64,000 nt of DNA, from positions 20,792 through 84,791 of the forward strand of contig JAAFIH010000006.1 of assembly GCA_013297755.1 (NCBI GenBank), read 5' to 3'. The stretch is from Cytophagales bacterium. GTDB taxonomy: Bacteria > Bacteroidota > Bacteroidia > Cytophagales > UBA9547. The position numbers and the translations under genes are program-made. The notes beneath the pieces were generated by a model that saw only the letters and a list, made by a program, of their open reading frames with translations, was not told where the DNA came from and did not search any database. Shown here piece after piece: positions 43,700-53,915 of the stretch (position 1 is the stretch's first letter; every line of letters begins with the position of its first letter).

Positions 43700-45805
43700 T
43701 TATATTCCTTTAATTACGAACTCAACACGTCTGTTTTGAGCTTTTCCCCAAGGCGTTTTGTTTGCTACCATAGGTTTGGCAGAACCATAACCAGTGAAGG
43801 TTACATGGTCTGATGCAATTCCATTTTTCTCTAAATATTGTTCTACTGCTTTAGCTCTATTTTTTGAAAGCAATAAATTCTTTTCTGGTTTACCTACATT
43901 ATCTGTATGGCCAGCAATTTCTACAAAAATAGTTGGGTTTTCTTTCAAGAATTTAACTAATTTATCCAATTCTGGGAAAGAATTTGGTTTAAGTATTGCT
44001 TTTCCAGTTTCAAAATAGATATTGTTTATACGAATCGTTTGGCCAACTTCAATAGGTGCTATCACTAAATCTTTTATAATTTTAACATTTGTTTTTTCTT
44101 TGCTCAAATCAATAACTTCAGATATAGGATAAAATTTCTCGGCTTTTGCACTTACTACATAGCTAGCACCTGGGGCTGCTTCTATGGTGTATTCAGATGT
44201 TGCTGGATTAAGTGAAGCTACCAAATCAGGTCTTCCATCAACTACTACATTATAAGGCACTGTAGATTCGATAGGTTTCATCGTTTTTTTATTCAATACT
44301 TTACCAGTAATAATTGCTTTATTAGCTACAACTGCAACTGGGTCGGGTATTTTTTCGCCATACAATGGTTTATTAAATTCTTTGTATGCTTTTACATTGG
44401 TCAGGTTCAAAGTATCTGAAATTGTTTTGTATTTATTGGCTTGCATACCAAGGGTATAATCTTTTCCATTAGGCAATTTGATACTATACTTAGATGTACC
44501 CAAATCAATTTTAGCAGAATCTACAACGGAGCCATTTAAAATAAGTTTTGGATTAGCAGTACCAGGTATGGCCAAACCAGTAGCCTTATCCAAAAATGTA
44601 CCTGAAATCATAGAATAAGGTAGAGGTTCTAGCATCAAATCTATTTTTTTCTCTACATATTCACTAATATTTGTTGCATCAAACTCTACTGGAACAGAAT
44701 TATAATTTTTGGCACCTGCCATAATGGTATATTTTTTGTTGAATGGCAACTTGATAGCGTAAGTTGTAGAATCATAATTTATCTTAACAGAGTCAGATTT
44801 TAAGCCATTGACCAAAACTGAATATTCTTTGTTGTCAGTAAATTTAAGACCTGTATTTTTATTTAAAATTGCACCAGTAAGCAATATGTAGGGCTGAACT
44901 TCAAATAATTTTACTTTAAAAATATCTGCTTTTCCAAGCGACTTGTTGGTAGAGGTAAAATAGCCAATATTTCCTTTTTTTCCATATACCTTGAAGTATG
45001 ATTCATATTCTGGGCTACTAACTGTATCAGGGAAAGCCAGTACAGGTTCTGTCCAAATATCCCAACCCCCACCAGTTCTGGTAGATTTATAAATATCGTA
45101 ATTTCCTTTTCCTCCACTTCTTTTGGCTGCAAAGTAAAGTGTATTGTTGTCTTCGCTCAAAAATGGGGCTTGCAAATTGCCACCACCATTGAGTGTACGT
45201 TTCATGGTTTTGAGCCTCGACCAACCACCTTTTCTATATTCTGTATGATATAATTTTAATCTTTTGGCATTAAAACTTCTTGTAATTGCAAAAATCAAGT
45301 GATTGCCATCGCTACTTGGTGTGGCACTAAATACACGACCTTCGCTCATTCTTTTTAGTTTTGGAATAAATAAATTCTCAGGATCTGAAAATTCATCGCC
45401 AGTACGTTTCAGTACAGTTATTCCATTTTTATATCTGATACCACCTTTAGTGATTTTTCCTGTTACAAAAATAGTACCATCAGAAGTAATACCTAAAACT
45501 GCGTTGTATCGACCCTTATTGATATAATTGTCTAGTCTTTTGGCTACACCCCAAGTGCCATCTGATTGCAATTCTGATGTCCATACATCTTGGCTTTTGT
45601 TTTTGCCATAGTTATTTTCAGGATGATTGGCTCTGTTAAAATACATGGTTTTGCCATCAGGGCTCAACACTGCATTAAACTCATCGTATTCGGCTGTATT
45701 GATATTTGTACCCAAATTTACAGGAGTAAATCCAGCATTTTGTGCCATACATACTGCACATATAAAACTAAAAATAGTTACTAATTGTATTGATAAACGC
45801 TTCAT
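43700..45805 (-). CDS. OmpA-family protein with PD40 repeats
   Basis: A 701-residue envelope protein. A signal peptide ends in CMAQ. Residues about 30-310 hold WD40-like PD40 beta-propeller units (AVLSPDGKTMYFNR, PFLSEDNNTLYFAAKRSGGKGNYDIY). Three carboxypeptidase-regulatory-like beta domains follow (each starting GAILNKNTG, GTFLDKATG or GKVLNKKTM). The C-terminal 110 residues are an OmpA peptidoglycan-binding domain (FETGKAILKPNS, IAGHTDNVG, LSKNRAKAVEQYL, NRRVEFVI). It is the last gene of a three-gene minus-strand operon. Similar proteins assist outer-membrane or T9SS assembly, but the exact role here is unknown. Confidence 0.88.
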   Translation of the reverse strand: MKRLSIQLVTIFSFICAVCMAQNAGFTPVNLGTNINTAEYDEFNAVLSPDGKTMYFNRANHPENNYGKNKSQDVWTSELQSDGTWGVAKRLDNYINKGRYNAVLGITSDGTIFVTGKITKGGIRYKNGITVLKRTGDEFSDPENLFIPKLKRMSEGRVFSATPSSDGNHLIFAITRSFNAKRLKLYHTEYRKGGWSRLKTMKRTLNGGGNLQAPFLSEDNNTLYFAAKRSGGKGNYDIYKSTRTGGGWDIWTEPVLAFPDTVSSPEYESYFKVYGKKGNIGYFTSTNKSLGKADIFKVKLFEVQPYILLTGAILNKNTGLKFTDNKEYSVLVNGLKSDSVKINYDSTTYAIKLPFNKKYTIMAGAKNYNSVPVEFDATNISEYVEKKIDLMLEPLPYSMISGTFLDKATGLAIPGTANPKLILNGSVVDSAKIDLGTSKYSIKLPNGKDYTLGMQANKYKTISDTLNLTNVKAYKEFNKPLYGEKIPDPVAVVANKAIITGKVLNKKTMKPIESTVPYNVVVDGRPDLVASLNPATSEYTIEAAPGASYVVSAKAEKFYPISEVIDLSKEKTNVKIIKDLVIAPIEVGQTIRINNIYFETGKAILKPNSFPELDKLVKFLKENPTIFVEIAGHTDNVGKPEKNLLLSKNRAKAVEQYLEKNGIASDHVTFTGYGSAKPMVANKTPWGKAQNRRVEFVIKGI

Positions 45806-45840
45806 AATAGTATTTTATTGAAATAATATAGTCTAAAATA

Positions 45841-47223
45841 TTAATAGTTAAGGGGTTGTGCTTGAGGTACTTGCTCTCTACCAAACACAAGATTTATTCC
45901 AAATCTCATGTTAAATTGTTTAATATCTGGCACAACTGCTTCTGTACCTCCATTTTTTTGAAACTGAAATATTTGAGATGGCATGTGGTCTATTGCTAAA
46001 TAAAATTGTATTGGTCCTGGTTTAAATACAAATCCACCGCCAAAGTTGAAAGCCCTATATTGATACATGATATTACCTGTCAAGCTAAACACCCTAGATA
46101 ACTTCAACTGAGCTCCTGCTGATAGGCCTATACGTACTACATTAAACTTTTGGGCTTGAATTGTACCAGAAACTAAAAAACGTGGTGTAAAATTATATTT
46201 CGTAGTAAAATACAATGTAGGTATCAAATATGAAGTGTAAGAATCTTTGATAGATTTTTTTAGTTTTAGTTGTTGATTCAAATCTGTATTTACTTTTTCT
46301 CCATTTATCAATGGGTTTACTACATCTATACCATCAAATCTTGTAGAGGCAGATGATTCAAAACTTATTGGATTTGTACGCCAATTAATAAATCCAAGAT
46401 TATTGACTGCTAGGCTAAATGTTAGTTTGGTATTGAAAAAATAACTAAAACCAATATCAGCACCAAATCCCATATTTTTGAAATTAAAAATAGCATCTTG
46501 TGCTTGGTAGTTGTCTGGTACATTTAGAGAGGTATCTTTAGCAGGCGAGCTGGTATTCATTACCAAATTGCCTTGGGCTTGTAGTTGCAAATCATCGTTG
46601 AAAGCTACTGTAGAATTGGTACTTTCAATAGTTGCATTTGCTAGACCTTGCAAATATTTTAGTCGAATAGCATAACCAAATTTCTTTCTAAAAGTACTAA
46701 TACCAAAGGCAAATTCATTGTAGGCTGTTAGGTTTGCATCTAATCCACTCAAATCCCAAGTTTTGTTTTTGTAGCTGTTGGCATCCACTTTTGTAACATT
46801 GCTCAGCGTTAATATATCTCCTAAAGAGGCAGGTAAACCTAAATAATTGTCTACAACAGACCTACCACTGAACGATAAAAATGTGTTTCTGCATTTGAAA
46901 CGAACATGAAACAAATCAGAGCTTCCACCAAAATACATTAAATTTTCCTTATTTAATAGATCTCTAACTTTCAATAGGTCGAATCTATTTTCACTGCCTA
47001 CTTTTGTGAAAGTTTCAGAAGGTAGAAATGGTGTAAGTGCATAACCAAAATAAACTGAAGAAAGGCCTGGAATACCTATACTTACTTTGTGGTCTGGTTT
47101 TGAAGCTGGATTTACGTAAGTTGATTGAAACACATGTTCCATCATATTCATTGTAAATTCTGTTTGGGCAAATGTATGACACAAGATTGCCGATGACAAA
47201 ATGGAGGTTAATATTTTTTTCAC
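45841..47223 (-). CDS. DUF5723-like outer-membrane beta-barrel protein
   Basis: A 460-residue secreted protein with signal peptide (cleavage after HTFA). It starts with FTMNMMEHVFQSTYVNPASKPDHKVSIGIPGLSSV, a pattern of DUF5723 proteins, and continues with alternating polar/hydrophobic strands as in a barrel (FGADIGFSYFFNTKLTFSLAVNNLG). The final residues lack a clear aromatic end. It lies 35 bases upstream of the OmpA/PD40 gene and 25 bases downstream of the lipoprotein gene, so the three are co-transcribed. Function is unknown. Confidence 0.75.
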   Translation of the reverse strand: MKKILTSILSSAILCHTFAQTEFTMNMMEHVFQSTYVNPASKPDHKVSIGIPGLSSVYFGYALTPFLPSETFTKVGSENRFDLLKVRDLLNKENLMYFGGSSDLFHVRFKCRNTFLSFSGRSVVDNYLGLPASLGDILTLSNVTKVDANSYKNKTWDLSGLDANLTAYNEFAFGISTFRKKFGYAIRLKYLQGLANATIESTNSTVAFNDDLQLQAQGNLVMNTSSPAKDTSLNVPDNYQAQDAIFNFKNMGFGADIGFSYFFNTKLTFSLAVNNLGFINWRTNPISFESSASTRFDGIDVVNPLINGEKVNTDLNQQLKLKKSIKDSYTSYLIPTLYFTTKYNFTPRFLVSGTIQAQKFNVVRIGLSAGAQLKLSRVFSLTGNIMYQYRAFNFGGGFVFKPGPIQFYLAIDHMPSQIFQFQKNGGTEAVVPDIKQFNMRFGINLVFGREQVPQAQPLNY

Positions 47224-47248
47224 TGTAAACTATTTATAAATGTTAAAA

Positions 47249-48991
47249 TTATTTTTGACTTACTTTATAATCGGCTATGATATTAATTTTAATACCCATT
47301 TTATTTTCTGGAGTAATCTGTACAACTCTCTTGTCTGGGTAGCTTGTGGTTTCTGGTCTGCCAACAATCAAAACTTTTTTACATTTTGTATTTAGAAGCA
47401 CAAATTTTTGTCGTTCTAGGTTAAAAACTTTATTAAAAATGGATGTTCCATTTACTTTACCTGCTGCATCTATGGTAGCACCATCTACGATAAATGGACC
47501 AAGTTTTACTGTATCAGCTGGCAATCCTGTGGGTCTATATATCAAAAATTTGCTTGAATCTTCTTCTGTAAAATATACTGACATAAAAAATTTCATAGGC
47601 AACTTATTTTCTATTTTTACGCCAAAAGAGGCTCTATTTATATCAAAATTGAAGTCTCCAGCTTTAAACGTAGTAGTAGTATCTGCACCAGCCAAAGGAT
47701 ATTTTGCTACAGTTTCTATATCATACAATTTAAAATATCCCTTGAAAGGAATTTTAACTTCTGGAAAAGCTTTCAGACTAGATGTATCATATATAAAATC
47801 TGTAGTTGCTGGGCGAGTAGGTTCTGATCTAAGCACAAAACCATATCCTAGTTTTGTAGGCCCATAACGAAGCAAGTTGTTCATCAATGTACCTGATACA
47901 CTCATGGTGTTTTCTGAAGACAAAAATCCATTAACAGAATTGGTAGGTGTAGCATTATCTCTTGAGGCTTTTAATTGTAAATCTAAAAGTTGCGGATCGT
48001 TGAATAGTTCCAAAACTGTGTTGTCTTTTCTGATGGTACGCAAAGGCGATACATCGTACCTTAGAGGTATACCAAAGCCATTTTTGATATTTAATTTTAC
48101 AGATGCTCCTTCAAAATAAAAATCTAGTCCACCATTAGGAGTAGTTTTTGTTGGGTCATTGTTTGATTTATTTGATTTAAAAGGCGTAAGTGCAAACACA
48201 TCTATTTCTTGTTGGTTGTCTTTAGTCAAAACTGGTATGGTAGAATTTCCAAGATTGGCTTCTAATTTGCTCCATTTTACACCTTTAAAATTAAGGCCAC
48301 CTACAGAAATTATACCATTAACTGGCGAGCCAGCGTTGAACGATACATTTAATTTTACTTTAAGAAATTCGCCACCAGTTAAATCTAAGTAATATCCTGC
48401 CAACGAAGAGCTTGTATTTTGCAGAGCATTTGCATTAATATTGGTACCACCATCAAGAACCATAGTTTGGGCAGAGCCATCGGCTTTTGTTAAATTAGTG
48501 ATTTCTATAGAAAATGGATTGGCAGACCTGCCGTTGAGTGTATGCAATAAACTCAAATCGATTGTACCTTCTTTGAAATATATTTTCTTTAAACTAGTGC
48601 CAGATACCGAAAAAGTAGCACTATTAGAAAAACTTATTGGAATATTTGTAACAGTACTTGGCAAATTAAAAGCAGGCGATGACAATGATACAGGAACAGA
48701 AGGCATTTCATCTAACTTAGCAAAAGTTGAAGGTATCTTAATCAGATTTTCGGCCGTAGGAAACGAAAACCATCCTGGATGTATAAGCATCTCATAAACA
48801 CCATCTTTGCCTACTTGAATGATAGTAACTTTGTCTTGTACAGAAAAAAGGCTAACCTCAGAGTTAATCAAGGCTATACCAGTACTGTTATCAAATGACA
48901 TTATTTTCTCTGGCAGTTCTTCTTTTTTTATACAAGAAAGTAGACTTATCGAAAGCCCAGCCAAAATTGTATATTTTGCGTTTATTTTCAT
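47249..48991 (-). CDS. Large surface lipoprotein of unknown function
   Basis: A 580-residue lipoprotein with lipobox LLSC followed by IKKEE, an acidic export signal that suggests outer-leaflet exposure. The mature protein is beta-rich with many Ser/Thr/Asn residues and no recognised catalytic motif. A stretch near 240-290 (KWSKLEANLGNSTIPVLTKDNQQEI) and the end (RVVQITPENKMGIKINIIADYKVSQK) look like domain edges. It is the first gene of the operon with the DUF5723 and OmpA/PD40 genes. Confidence 0.7.
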   Translation of the reverse strand: MKINAKYTILAGLSISLLSCIKKEELPEKIMSFDNSTGIALINSEVSLFSVQDKVTIIQVGKDGVYEMLIHPGWFSFPTAENLIKIPSTFAKLDEMPSVPVSLSSPAFNLPSTVTNIPISFSNSATFSVSGTSLKKIYFKEGTIDLSLLHTLNGRSANPFSIEITNLTKADGSAQTMVLDGGTNINANALQNTSSSLAGYYLDLTGGEFLKVKLNVSFNAGSPVNGIISVGGLNFKGVKWSKLEANLGNSTIPVLTKDNQQEIDVFALTPFKSNKSNNDPTKTTPNGGLDFYFEGASVKLNIKNGFGIPLRYDVSPLRTIRKDNTVLELFNDPQLLDLQLKASRDNATPTNSVNGFLSSENTMSVSGTLMNNLLRYGPTKLGYGFVLRSEPTRPATTDFIYDTSSLKAFPEVKIPFKGYFKLYDIETVAKYPLAGADTTTTFKAGDFNFDINRASFGVKIENKLPMKFFMSVYFTEEDSSKFLIYRPTGLPADTVKLGPFIVDGATIDAAGKVNGTSIFNKVFNLERQKFVLLNTKCKKVLIVGRPETTSYPDKRVVQITPENKMGIKINIIADYKVSQK

Positions 48992-49031
48992 AAAATTGTA
49001 ATGTAAACTTGATTTATGTAAAATTTTTTTA

Positions 49032-49059
49032 CAAACCTAAAACAAATATCATAAACAAA
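49032..49059 (-). promoter_or_regulatory. Candidate promoter of the lipoprotein/DUF5723/OmpA operon
   Basis: On the minus strand TAGGTTTG (49039-49032) matches the -7 element, with TTTG at 49059-49056. The spacer is 16 bases, one short of the usual range. It lies 41 bases ahead of the 48991 start. Confidence 0.4.
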
Positions 49060-49105
49060 CAAGTGAAAAAAACAAAAATGTAATATTATATTAAAAATAG
49101 AATTA

Positions 49106-49579
49106 TTATAAATTGTGTTTAGAAGCCTCTTTGACTAATATTTTAATATGATCAAACATATCTTCGTCTTTTATCACAAAACCAAAAAGGCCCATGGAGA
49201 GTAATTTTTTTACTAAACCAGTTTCTTCTAAACCACTGAGCATAACCACTTTGATTTGTGGATACTTATTTTTGATTTGCAAGAAAATTTTATCGCCATT
49301 TTCGCTGCCTTCTAAGTCATCTGAAAGATAATAATCTAATAAAATAATGTCTGGATTTTCTGATAATCTTTCTATACATTCTTTTCCAGTTTCAAATCTT
49401 ACAACTTTTATTACATGTAAAGGAAAAAAAGTACTCATTTTGGTGATAATATAATTTTCTATCAACCTAGAAAAAGCAATATTATCGTCTACCAAAAATA
49501 TTTTTAGCACTTTTAGATTTGGTGCTTTATCTGGTTTAATGTCTTTTTTTTTGCCTACTAGTAGTTCAAATAAACTCAT
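49106..49579 (-). CDS. Stand-alone response-regulator receiver protein
   Basis: A 157-residue single-domain receiver. Acidic pocket Asp31/Asp32 (FLVDDN), phospho-acceptor Asp82 (ILLDYYL), Ser115 (MLSG) and Lys137 (VIKD) are all present, so it should be phosphorylated. There is no output domain. An N-terminal extension of about 24 residues (MSLFELLVGKKKDIKPDK) precedes it. It follows an Hpt gene by 38 bases on the same strand. The pair looks like a phosphorelay without a nearby kinase. Confidence 0.9.
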   Translation of the reverse strand: MSLFELLVGKKKDIKPDKAPNLKVLKIFLVDDNIAFSRLIENYIITKMSTFFPLHVIKVVRFETGKECIERLSENPDIILLDYYLSDDLEGSENGDKIFLQIKNKYPQIKVVMLSGLEETGLVKKLLSMGLFGFVIKDEDMFDHIKILVKEASKHNL

Positions 49580-49617
49580 AATTGTATGATAATCAAGTAA
49601 TGGGTATATAAATGATG

Positions 49618-49977
49618 TTATTGATTCTTGAGGTGTAATAAATACGCTTTTACTTCGATCATCACTGTATCAAAACCATTAAAAAATACGTTGAGCATAT
49701 TTTCTACCTCAGGTATAGCACTATCGATGCCTGATTGATTTTCGATTTTTTTTAATAATTCAGTATATTCTACATGGCCTAAATGCCTAAAATTACTTTT
49801 AAGAAAGTGTGCATTGGCTTTCACGGAAATCCAATTTTTATTTTGAACATTCATTTGTAGTTCTGCATATTTTTTTTCAGAACCTTTGATTAAATCTTCT
49901 AAAAGTGAAATCAGTACACTATTATTGTATCCAATTAATTTTGATATTGGGGCTAGGTTGATATGTTTCAGTTCCAT
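49618..49977 (-). CDS. Histidine phosphotransfer (Hpt) protein
   Basis: A 119-residue helical protein with the Hpt motif ANAHFLKSNFRHLG; His57 is the likely phosphate carrier. Length and helix content fit a stand-alone Hpt. It sits upstream of the receiver gene on the minus strand and would pass phosphate between a hybrid kinase elsewhere and that receiver. It starts divergently from the secreted protein gene at 50014. Confidence 0.85.
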   Translation of the reverse strand: MELKHINLAPISKLIGYNNSVLISLLEDLIKGSEKKYAELQMNVQNKNWISVKANAHFLKSNFRHLGHVEYTELLKKIENQSGIDSAIPEVENMLNVFFNGFDTVMIEVKAYLLHLKNQ

Positions 49978-50013
49978 ATATTGTGTTTTATAAAGAATAT
50001 AAATAATTCTAAC

Positions 50014-51636
50014 ATGAAAAAATTATCTTTCTTAGTAATATTAATTGTCATTAGATATGTATCGAATTGCAAATTAATAAAATTAAATTTATATATATCA
50101 TTCTTTTTGATTTTAAATATAAATTTTATTACAAAAGCTCAAAATACTGAAATCGAATTGGATGGAATGGCCGAAAATAAAAACATTTTATCTTTAAAAA
50201 ATCAAGGTTTAGTAATATTTTATACCTCAAACAACAGCGATAATACTACTAAAACCTGGAATTTTATTAAATTAGACACCAACATCACTCAATTATGGCA
50301 AACTAAAATAAATGCTTCAACTGGTTTTCAGTACAGCAACTATTGTCAAATAGATCAAAAACTATACCTTCTTTTCTTAAAAAGTTATGCTTTTGAAATC
50401 ATAACCATAGATTTGATTTCTGGCGAAAATACAATATTGAATGGCATTACATCGCACAAACAAGTTTTGGTAGAGGATTTTAAAATCATTGGCGATTTGG
50501 CCATTTGGGGTGGATGTATACCCCCTACTGATGGTAAAGTGGCCCTCAAAACTGGCATGGCCATGCTCTTTTTTCCTTTGTTATTTGTGCCTAATTTTAT
50601 ACCCGACAAAAGTGCTTTTGCTATGTCAGTAAGCCTTAGTAATGGCCGAAAAAAAGATTATTCGTTTAATTTTAAAGGTTTTTCTTCTGTTACAGATATA
50701 ATGTCTGATGCCAAAACCAACGATGGATTTTTGTTTGTCAAAAATAGTAATGGAAGCCAAACCAATCTTTTTGTTCAAGATATTTCAGAAAGTGGGGCTA
50801 GATCAAAATCTATAAAACTAAGCCCTGTATCTGCCAAATATTCGTTGATTAATGGCAAACTTGGATATATCAATAACTCAAAAAAGGTGATTATTGGAAC
50901 TTATAAAACAAGTAAAAACAATGGTGCACAAGGTTTTTATTTTACAGTAATAGAAAATGGAAAACAAGATTTTATCCAATACCATAGTTTCTCTAAGCTA
51001 AGTAATTTTTTTAATTATTTAGGAGAAAAAGAACAGAAAAGAATGACAGAAAAAATTGCTTCAAAAAAAGAATCTGGAAAAGACGTTTCATTAAATTATA
51101 ACATCATTTTACATGATATACTGGCCGAAAATGGAACTTTTAAAATCGTTGGCGAAGCCTATTATCCTCATTATCGTACAGATTTTCGTACTATTTGGAT
51201 AAATGGTAGACCAGTTCAGCAAATGTTTGATGTCTTTGATGGATGGCGATATTCGCATGCCATAATTGCTAGTTTTGACGCAAATGGTAGTTTACTTTGG
51301 AACGATTGGTTGCCCATATTTAATAACTCATCTTACAGCTTAGAAGAAAAAGTACTGGCCTTTGAAAGCAATACATTTGTTCACTTATTGTTTAACAATA
51401 ATGGTTCTATAGTATCCAAAACGATAGATCCCAACCATCCTACACAAACTATAAAATACGATAATGCTGATTCAGAAAACGAAAATTTTGAGTTGGATAC
51501 ACAATACAAAATTATTCATTGGTATAATAACAATCTATTGATGGCACAATTTAGTGGTACAAAATCATTTTTTGAAAACTCCAAAAATACTTCAAAAGTT
51601 CTGATTTCAAAATACAATATTTTAAATATGAAATAA
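50014..51636 (+). CDS. Secreted protein of unknown function
   Basis: About 540 residues; ATG 50014 is preferred to the in-frame upstream start at 49963, which overlaps the Hpt gene. The N-terminus has two hydrophobic stretches and a likely cleavage site after FITKAQ, so it is exported or membrane-tethered. The rest is beta-rich, with repeated LWQTK, YSLEEK and FDVFDGWRYSHAI blocks that recall propeller-like repeats, but no family was recognised. A short hydrophobic segment (TGMAMLFFPLLFVPNFIPD) lies near residue 175. No obvious operon partner. Confidence 0.65.
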   Translation: MKKLSFLVILIVIRYVSNCKLIKLNLYISFFLILNINFITKAQNTEIELDGMAENKNILSLKNQGLVIFYTSNNSDNTTKTWNFIKLDTNITQLWQTKINASTGFQYSNYCQIDQKLYLLFLKSYAFEIITIDLISGENTILNGITSHKQVLVEDFKIIGDLAIWGGCIPPTDGKVALKTGMAMLFFPLLFVPNFIPDKSAFAMSVSLSNGRKKDYSFNFKGFSSVTDIMSDAKTNDGFLFVKNSNGSQTNLFVQDISESGARSKSIKLSPVSAKYSLINGKLGYINNSKKVIIGTYKTSKNNGAQGFYFTVIENGKQDFIQYHSFSKLSNFFNYLGEKEQKRMTEKIASKKESGKDVSLNYNIILHDILAENGTFKIVGEAYYPHYRTDFRTIWINGRPVQQMFDVFDGWRYSHAIIASFDANGSLLWNDWLPIFNNSSYSLEEKVLAFESNTFVHLLFNNNGSIVSKTIDPNHPTQTIKYDNADSENENFELDTQYKIIHWYNNNLLMAQFSGTKSFFENSKNTSKVLISKYNILNMK

Positions 51637-51865
51637 TGTTAGCATTGGAAATTGTTATATCAATATCAAAGCTCAAACCTAATTTTATTTCAAATTTTTT
51701 TTTGAAAGTAAAAAAATATAGGATTAGTCATAAACAATGAAGTTTTTAGGAATTGCAATCCTGGTTTTTTTTAATATTTGTAATAAAATTTTAAATAAAT
51801 TAGGAAATAAGAAAAAAATATTTTTATTTTTGTACTTTAAATCATACACATTACTTATCCACACT

Positions 51866-52969
51866 ATGAAATCAAAATCTACAAAATTAGTTTTTCTACT
51901 TTTATTGTTTGCCACTTTTGAGATTTTTGCTCAAAATGCAGGCCGAAAATTATATCCTGGCTCTAGCAGGACAAGGGCAGTTGGCAAGGCTCCTATTTAT
52001 TCAAAAATAGCCTATCCTTGGACATACACACTGGGTATAGGTCGCACAAGTTATTTGGGTTCATTATGCCCAGATGGAGACTGTCTTTTTGGATTTCATG
52101 CTTTAGATTTTACTGTAAATTTTGGTTTAAAATACAGATTTACTCCTCGTATTTCGGTTGGTGGTACTATTCGATATTTTGGCGTATCTGGCTCAGATGC
52201 CGAATCTGGCACTAAAGGTGGGGGTATGAGAACAGGTCGTAACCTAAGTTTCAAAACTGATGCCTTAGAAATCATGGCTGTTGGACAATTTGATTTCATT
52301 CCTATTATAAATAAATTTTTGGGCGAAAAAGAAGACCAATATAACAGACGCAATATTGTTGTGCCTTATGGTTTGGTGGGGTTTGGAATGGTTTATTTTT
52401 CGCCAACTGCTCGTACAGGAGACGATGCTGCCAAATATGGCCTCGACCCAAACACAACCTATAGTTTGAGAAAATTAATCACATCAGAAGAAAAACAAAG
52501 AGGAAGTTTTTATTCTCCCATAGTACCTGTATTTATGTTTGGGGTTGGTGTACAAGTAAAATTAACAGAATACCTAGATTTAGGGCTAGATTTGCAGTTA
52601 CAAAAACCATTTACCGAAAATTTAGACGATGTAGACCCTAATTCTAAATACCCAACTTGGAATGGTATGACCTACAACGATGCCAAAAATATGTATCCAT
52701 CACTTACACCAGAAGACTATTATTTTGCTGACCGCTCTCTTGGCCAACGAATTGATACAAAAGATGACAACCCTGGAAACGACTACAGAGGGGGTAATCC
52801 AGAAACACTTGACAGAAAGTTGAGCAAATCAAGTAGTCGTGATAACTACTTTTTATTCAATTTTAAAATATGTTATACAGTTTCTAATTTTCTCAAACCT
52901 TGGGATCCTGCCCACAAACACTTTAGAGGTGGCAAAGGTAGTAAGCACCATCACTTTAATGCAAAATAG
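51866..52969 (+). CDS. DUF6089-like outer-membrane beta-barrel protein
   Basis: A 367-residue outer-membrane protein; ATG 51866 is chosen because it opens a signal peptide (MKSKSTKLVFLLLLFATFEIFAQ). The mature start has WTYTLGIGRTSYLGSL, resembling the Bacteroidota barrel proteins of the DUF6089 type, followed by DFTVNFGLKYRFTPRISVGGTIRYFG strands and LDLGLDLQLQKPFTENLDD. It ends in a basic His-rich tail (HKHFRGGKGSKHHHF). A -7-like TATTTTTG lies at 51825-51832. Role unknown. Confidence 0.75.
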   Translation: MKSKSTKLVFLLLLFATFEIFAQNAGRKLYPGSSRTRAVGKAPIYSKIAYPWTYTLGIGRTSYLGSLCPDGDCLFGFHALDFTVNFGLKYRFTPRISVGGTIRYFGVSGSDAESGTKGGGMRTGRNLSFKTDALEIMAVGQFDFIPIINKFLGEKEDQYNRRNIVVPYGLVGFGMVYFSPTARTGDDAAKYGLDPNTTYSLRKLITSEEKQRGSFYSPIVPVFMFGVGVQVKLTEYLDLGLDLQLQKPFTENLDDVDPNSKYPTWNGMTYNDAKNMYPSLTPEDYYFADRSLGQRIDTKDDNPGNDYRGGNPETLDRKLSKSSSRDNYFLFNFKICYTVSNFLKPWDPAHKHFRGGKGSKHHHFNAK

Positions 52970-53138
52970 TTTTTTGATACAAATCAGCTTATATTTAATT
53001 CATAATGGGAATATTTAAAAACCTCTTTTTTGTCTCCAAAAGACTTACCCAAACCCTTTCCAAAGGAAAGAGAAATACAGGAAAAGAGCTTTATAGAAGT
53101 TTCTTGATATTTTTTTGACTATTTTCTCTTAATAATAT

Positions 53139-53915
53139 TTGAAAAATATTGCTGAAATTAGAAATTTTTTAGACGCCAAAGTTAATCAATATAACAGAAT
53201 ATCGTTTATTGAAAACGACCCAATATCTATACCACATTTGTTTGAAGCAAAGCAAGATATAGAAATTATGGGGTTTTTTGCAGCTACACTAGCTTGGGGG
53301 CAGCGACAAACTATCATAAATAGTTGTAAGAAACTTATACAATTATTTGATAACGAACCTTATACATTTATTACAAAGTGCAATGATGCAGAACTAAAAC
53401 AACTCCTTGGTTTTGTACATCGAACATTTAATGATACTGATTTATTGTACTTTATTTCATTTCTTAGACAACATTATACGTATAATGAATCGCTAGAAAC
53501 TGCATTTTCGAGACATATTACGAGCAAAGACGAAAATATAGAAAAAGCACTTATTGGATTTTATAATGATTTTTTTAGTTCAGATTTTGCATCAATCAGA
53601 ACCCAAAAACATGTGGCTACACCAGCCAAGAAATCGGCTTGTAAGCGACTGTGTATGTTTCTGCGTTGGATGGTTCGCTCAGATGAATTTGGAGTAGATT
53701 TTGGTCTTTGGAAAAACATTAAACCATCGCAACTTGTATGCCCAATAGATTTGCATGTGGATAGGGTAGCACGAAGATTAAATATCATAGAATCTACAAA
53801 AACAGATTGGAATACAGCACTAGAACTAACCAATTTTCTAAAAAAATTAGATGCCAACGATCCTGTAAAATACGATTTTGCACTATTTGGATTAGGTGTA
53901 GAAGAAAAATTTTAA
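53139..53915 (+). CDS. TIGR02757-family protein
   Basis: A 258-residue protein starting with TTG at 53139. It contains RISFIENDPISIPHLF, DIEIMGFFAATLAWGQRQTIINSC, PAKKSACKRLCMFLRWMVRSD, PLDLHVDRVARRL-like CPIDLHVDRVARRL, and ends DFALFGLGVEEKF, which matches the TIGR02757 family of Bacteroidota. Its Asp/His pair and fold suggest a helix-hairpin-helix glycosylase-like protein, but function has not been shown. It is single and cytoplasmic. Confidence 0.88.
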   Translation: MKNIAEIRNFLDAKVNQYNRISFIENDPISIPHLFEAKQDIEIMGFFAATLAWGQRQTIINSCKKLIQLFDNEPYTFITKCNDAELKQLLGFVHRTFNDTDLLYFISFLRQHYTYNESLETAFSRHITSKDENIEKALIGFYNDFFSSDFASIRTQKHVATPAKKSACKRLCMFLRWMVRSDEFGVDFGLWKNIKPSQLVCPIDLHVDRVARRLNIIESTKTDWNTALELTNFLKKLDANDPVKYDFALFGLGVEEKF

